Of a DNA stretch of 8,945 bases, positions 6,865 through 8,945 are shown one piece after another. The position numbers and the translations under genes are program-made. The stretch comes from TMED8 sp964468005 (GTDB taxonomy: Bacteria > Pseudomonadota > Alphaproteobacteria > Rhodospirillales > Casp-alpha2). Under the pieces are notes generated by a model. That model did not search any database. It saw only the letters and a list, made by a program, of their open reading frames with translations, and was not told the DNA's origin. The stretch's first letter is position 1, and the number at the start of each line of letters is the position of its first letter. The DNA lies in contig CAYXUT010000124.1 in NCBI GenBank assembly GCA_964468005.1, positions 1 to 8,945 on the forward strand. Direction: 5' to 3'.

Positions 6865-7337
6865 ACGCTTCACGGCCACTGCGCCTAGCACTTTTTGAGC
6901 CCGACATCCCGCAAAACACTGCCGCCGTTTTGCGCACCTGCGCGTGTCTTGGCGTCGCAGTAGAAATCATCGGACCAGCCGGATTCGTCATGGGCGGCAA
7001 GAAAGCGAAGCGCGCCGGCATGGATTACCTCGCACACGCCCAGCTTACGGACCACGAAGACTGGAAAGCGTTTCAACAAAGCCACAACGGATGCCGTCGG
7101 GTTCTACTGACCACCAAGGCGGCCGAACCCTACGCAAACTTCCAGTTCCGGACAGGCGATATTTTACTGTTCGGGCGCGAATCGGCGGGCGTGCCGGTCG
7201 CGGTTCACGAGGCTGCCGACGTCCGGTTGCTGATTCCCATGGCGGCAGGCATGCGGTCCTTGAATCTGGCTGCCTCTGCGGCCATGGTTCTCGGCGAGGC
7301 GCTCCGGCAATTGGACGCCTTCCCCAAGGCCGATTGA
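6861..7337 (+). CDS. trmL: tRNA (cytidine/uridine-34 2'-O)-methyltransferase
   Basis: A 158-residue SPOUT-class methyltransferase that uses S-adenosylmethionine to methylate the ribose of the wobble base (position 34) in certain leucine tRNAs. The family signature is complete: RLALFEPDIPQNTAAVLRTCACLGV at the N-terminus, AKRAGMDYL at 49-57, the glycine-rich FGRESAGVP at 104-112, and the knot-forming MRSLNLAASAAMVLGEALRQ at 131-150. The length matches E. coli TrmL (about 157 residues), which is just the catalytic domain acting as a dimer. It starts with TTG inside the stop of the preceding 62-residue gene, and hemF follows after 9 bases, so the three are probably one transcript. Substrate tRNAs are assigned by family only. 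Confidence 0.92.
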   Translation: MNASRPLRLALFEPDIPQNTAAVLRTCACLGVAVEIIGPAGFVMGGKKAKRAGMDYLAHAQLTDHEDWKAFQQSHNGCRRVLLTTKAAEPYANFQFRTGDILLFGRESAGVPVAVHEAADVRLLIPMAAGMRSLNLAASAAMVLGEALRQLDAFPKAD

Positions 7338-7346
7338 GAACGAGCC

Positions 7347-8228
7347 ATGAACGAAGCTTACAGCGACGAACAAAAGACCAAGGCCTTAGCTTGGTTCGAG
7401 AAATTGCGCGATGATCTTTGCGCCACGCTGGAGGCCATCGAAGACGATGTAGAGGGCCCAAACGTCTCGAGCCAGGGCGAGCCCGGACGCTTCGAGCCCA
7501 CGGCATGGAAACGGGCGGCTTCCGAAGATGCGGAAAGCCACGGTGGCGGTGGCGTCATGTCGATGCTGCGTGGCCGCGTCTTCGAAAAGGCCGGCGTAAA
7601 TGTCTCGACCGTTTTTGGCGTGTTTTCCGAAGAATTTCGTGAGCGCATCCCAGGTGCGGCGGATGATCCCCGGTTCTGGGCATCCGGCATTTCAGTGGTC
7701 ATCCATCCTCGCTCACCGCTAGTGCCGGCGGCGCATATGAACACGCGCATGATTGTCACCACGAAAGGTTGGTTTGGCGGCGGCAGTGATTTGACGCCGG
7801 TGTTTGCGGAAGAGGAGGAAACGGCACGCTTCCACAAGGCATACAAAGAGGCCTGCGACGCCCATGATCCGGCCTACTATCCGAAGTTCAAGCAATGGTG
7901 CGACGAATACTTCTTCCTGCCGCACCGAAATGAACCGCGCGGCGCCGGCGGCATTTTCTACGACAACGTCAACACCGGCGACTGGAAAGCCGACTTTGCT
8001 TTTACCCAGGATGTCGGACGTGCCTTTTTGCATACCTACCCAGTTATCGCACGGGCTAAGATGGATCTTGCCTGGAACGATGAGCAGCGCCAGGCGCAGC
8101 GGGTCAAGCGCGGACGATATGTGGAGTTCAATCTCTTGTACGACCGCGGTACCATTTTCGGGCTCAAGACCAACGGCAACACCGAAGCCGTTCTCATGTC
8201 ACTACCGCCAGACACGGCCTGGCCTTAA
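7347..8228 (+). CDS. hemF: Oxygen-dependent coproporphyrinogen III oxidase
   Basis: A 293-residue cytoplasmic heme-synthesis enzyme that oxidatively decarboxylates coproporphyrinogen III to protoporphyrinogen IX using O2. Recognisable blocks are GVFEKAGVN-like RVFEKAGVN (77-85), GWFGGGSDLTPVF (141-153), the signature KQWCDEYFFLPHRNEPRG (182-199) running on into GAGGIFYD, and RGRYVEFNLLYDRGTIFGLKT (255-275). His120, His130, His163 and His193 match the four conserved histidines of E. coli HemF (His96, 106, 145, 175), so the active site looks intact. It follows trmL by 9 bases with only a weak binding site. The protein ends at MSLPPDTAWP, about 25-30 residues before the point where the E. coli protein stops, and transposase-like DNA begins within some 50 bases. 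A short ending may be normal in this lineage, or the tail was lost; the enzyme is probably functional either way. Confidence 0.94.
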   Translation: MNEAYSDEQKTKALAWFEKLRDDLCATLEAIEDDVEGPNVSSQGEPGRFEPTAWKRAASEDAESHGGGGVMSMLRGRVFEKAGVNVSTVFGVFSEEFRERIPGAADDPRFWASGISVVIHPRSPLVPAAHMNTRMIVTTKGWFGGGSDLTPVFAEEEETARFHKAYKEACDAHDPAYYPKFKQWCDEYFFLPHRNEPRGAGGIFYDNVNTGDWKADFAFTQDVGRAFLHTYPVIARAKMDLAWNDEQRQAQRVKRGRYVEFNLLYDRGTIFGLKTNGNTEAVLMSLPPDTAWP

Positions 8229-8239
8229 ATTATCCAGAT

Positions 8240-8629
8240 TTGACTTCAACCGCAGGGGCATCCGCGAACGGACAAGATGCCGAGTGGTTAGCATCCCTCA
8301 AGCAGGCGCAAGCCGCGATCAACAGATGGCTCAAACAATACAATCACGTCTGCCCACATCAGGCGCTGAATATGAAACCGCCGATCCCGAAAACCGTACT
8401 GCAGGGTGGTCCATCACGTGGGAGATTTACATTCTATTTCACAGGACGGTGGCTTGATGAGATGCTAGACTTCGAGAGGACGATGGCGGAACGCTTGAAC
8501 ACTGATCACGGCCAATTCAAGCGTAGTGGATCATATCAGCTTCTTCACGCCGGAATGGTTGACCGTTGGAATGTCCTGAATGAATTCGGAGACTATCCCC
8601 ATATGCTTGAGCCGCTGTCTATCGCGTAG
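8240..8629 (+). pseudogene. Transposase C-terminal remnant fused to unknown tail
   Basis: An open frame of 129 codons with no normal start (TTG at best, and no ribosome binding site). Residues ~14-51 (DAEWLASLKQAQAAINRW, then LKQYNHVCPHQALNMKPPIP) match the end of the DDE integrase core found in IS3- and IS481-type transposases, where the pattern W..YN..RPH.AL...P is conserved. The catalytic Asp-Asp-Glu part is absent, so this is a fragment that cannot transpose. The near-invariant Arg of RPH is Cys here (Cys38, TGC at 8351-8353), a sign of decay. Transposases of this kind usually end soon after this motif, but the frame runs on for about 78 residues (GRFTFYFTGRWLDEMLDFER onward), a stretch I do not recognise. 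I saw no terminal inverted repeats or target duplication. It starts 11 bases after the hemF stop. Confidence 0.65.
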
Positions 8630-8695
8630 CTAAAATATTCGTTGGTATTCAGCTCCCCTATAACCGACCTAGCGAAAATTTAAGAGGCAAGAACA

Positions 8696-8945
8696 ATGAA
8701 AAGAGCCAAGAAACGCCACAATAAGAAGACCTCTGATAAAGCAATCAAAGAACCAAAGTCTGTGCAAACAACCTCCCCTGCGCCAGCAGGACAACAGAAA
8801 ACATTGGCAATACAGCAATCCCTAAACCTTGCGGTGCAGCATCATAGTGCGGGTCGCTTACCTGAGGCTGAGGGTATTTATCGACAGATTTTGCAGGCTG
8901 ACCCCAATCAGCCGGTAGCACTACATCTGCTTGGCGTGATCGCTC
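8696..8945 (+). CDS. TPR-repeat protein, N-terminal part
   Basis: The first 83 codons of a gene that continues beyond the window. Residues 1-35 are polar and lysine-rich (MKRAKKRHNKKTSDK), without signal peptide or membrane segment. From about residue 42 the sequence follows the TPR helix pattern: LNLAVQHHSAGRLPEAEGIY, then RQILQADPNQP, with a second repeat beginning at VALHLLGVIA. The G-x-x-x-E-A-E-x-x-Y-R-x-I-L-x-x-D-P spacing is diagnostic. Proteins that start this way in alphaproteobacteria often carry several TPRs, sometimes followed by an O-GlcNAc-transferase-like (SPINDLY) or sulfotransferase domain; that part is not visible, so no enzyme activity is claimed. GAGG at 8684-8687 lies 8 bases before the ATG. 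The 5' end is more AT- and lysine-rich than the pet and hem genes, which fits a region of different origin beyond the transposase remnant. Confidence 0.8.
   Translation, partial: MKRAKKRHNKKTSDKAIKEPKSVQTTSPAPAGQQKTLAIQQSLNLAVQHHSAGRLPEAEGIYRQILQADPNQPVALHLLGVIA

Noticed and set aside
1..8945. CRISPR array, toxin-antitoxin, phage or anti-phage system
   Set aside because: No spaced direct repeats, cas, toxin or phage structural motifs were seen on either strand. The only mobile-element trace is the transposase fragment at 8240-8629.

Overview
The window looks like a piece of a free-living alphaproteobacterial chromosome of moderately high GC. This is inferred from three things: the Rieske, cytochrome b, cytochrome c1 gene order, cytochrome b heme ligands at the same residue numbers as in Rhodobacter, and an oxygen-dependent hemF next to a SPOUT tRNA methyltransferase. 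I cannot name a genus.

Left part (1-2673): the window opens with the C-terminal tail of a flavin-reductase-like protein (1-204). A 435-base spacer follows. Near its end is a perfect 26-bp palindrome (579-604), 35 bases before the start of a 677-residue fusion of a class II aldolase and a short-chain dehydrogenase (640-2673). That protein is of the rhamnulose-phosphate aldolase/dehydrogenase type and probably takes part in sugar or sugar-acid breakdown.

Middle (2674-3744): about 1.1 kb in which I recognise no gene. It holds only short unconvincing reading frames and a few small inverted repeats, and may be decayed DNA.

Right-centre (3745-8228): two divergent units. On the minus strand, petA-petB-petC encode the complete three-subunit cytochrome bc1 complex with 10-12 base gaps, ending in a strong hairpin terminator. 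On the plus strand, an unrecognised 62-residue protein, trmL (wobble-base tRNA 2'-O-methylation) and hemF (aerobic heme synthesis) are packed together, with a 4-base stop/start overlap and a 9-base gap. The spacer between the units carries repeated TTGAAA hexamers and an inverted repeat near a candidate petA promoter. Heme made through HemF is needed for cytochromes b and c1, so the pairing makes metabolic sense.

Right end (8229-8945): directly after hemF lies a remnant of the C-terminal end of a DDE integrase-type transposase, joined in frame to an unrecognised tail. It is followed by the start of a lysine-rich TPR protein that runs off the window. The remnant marks a rearranged boundary. 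I found no CRISPR array, tRNA or rRNA gene, intact mobile element, or convincing new multi-gene system. The most open items are the palindrome, the 62-residue protein, and the hemF/transposase junction.
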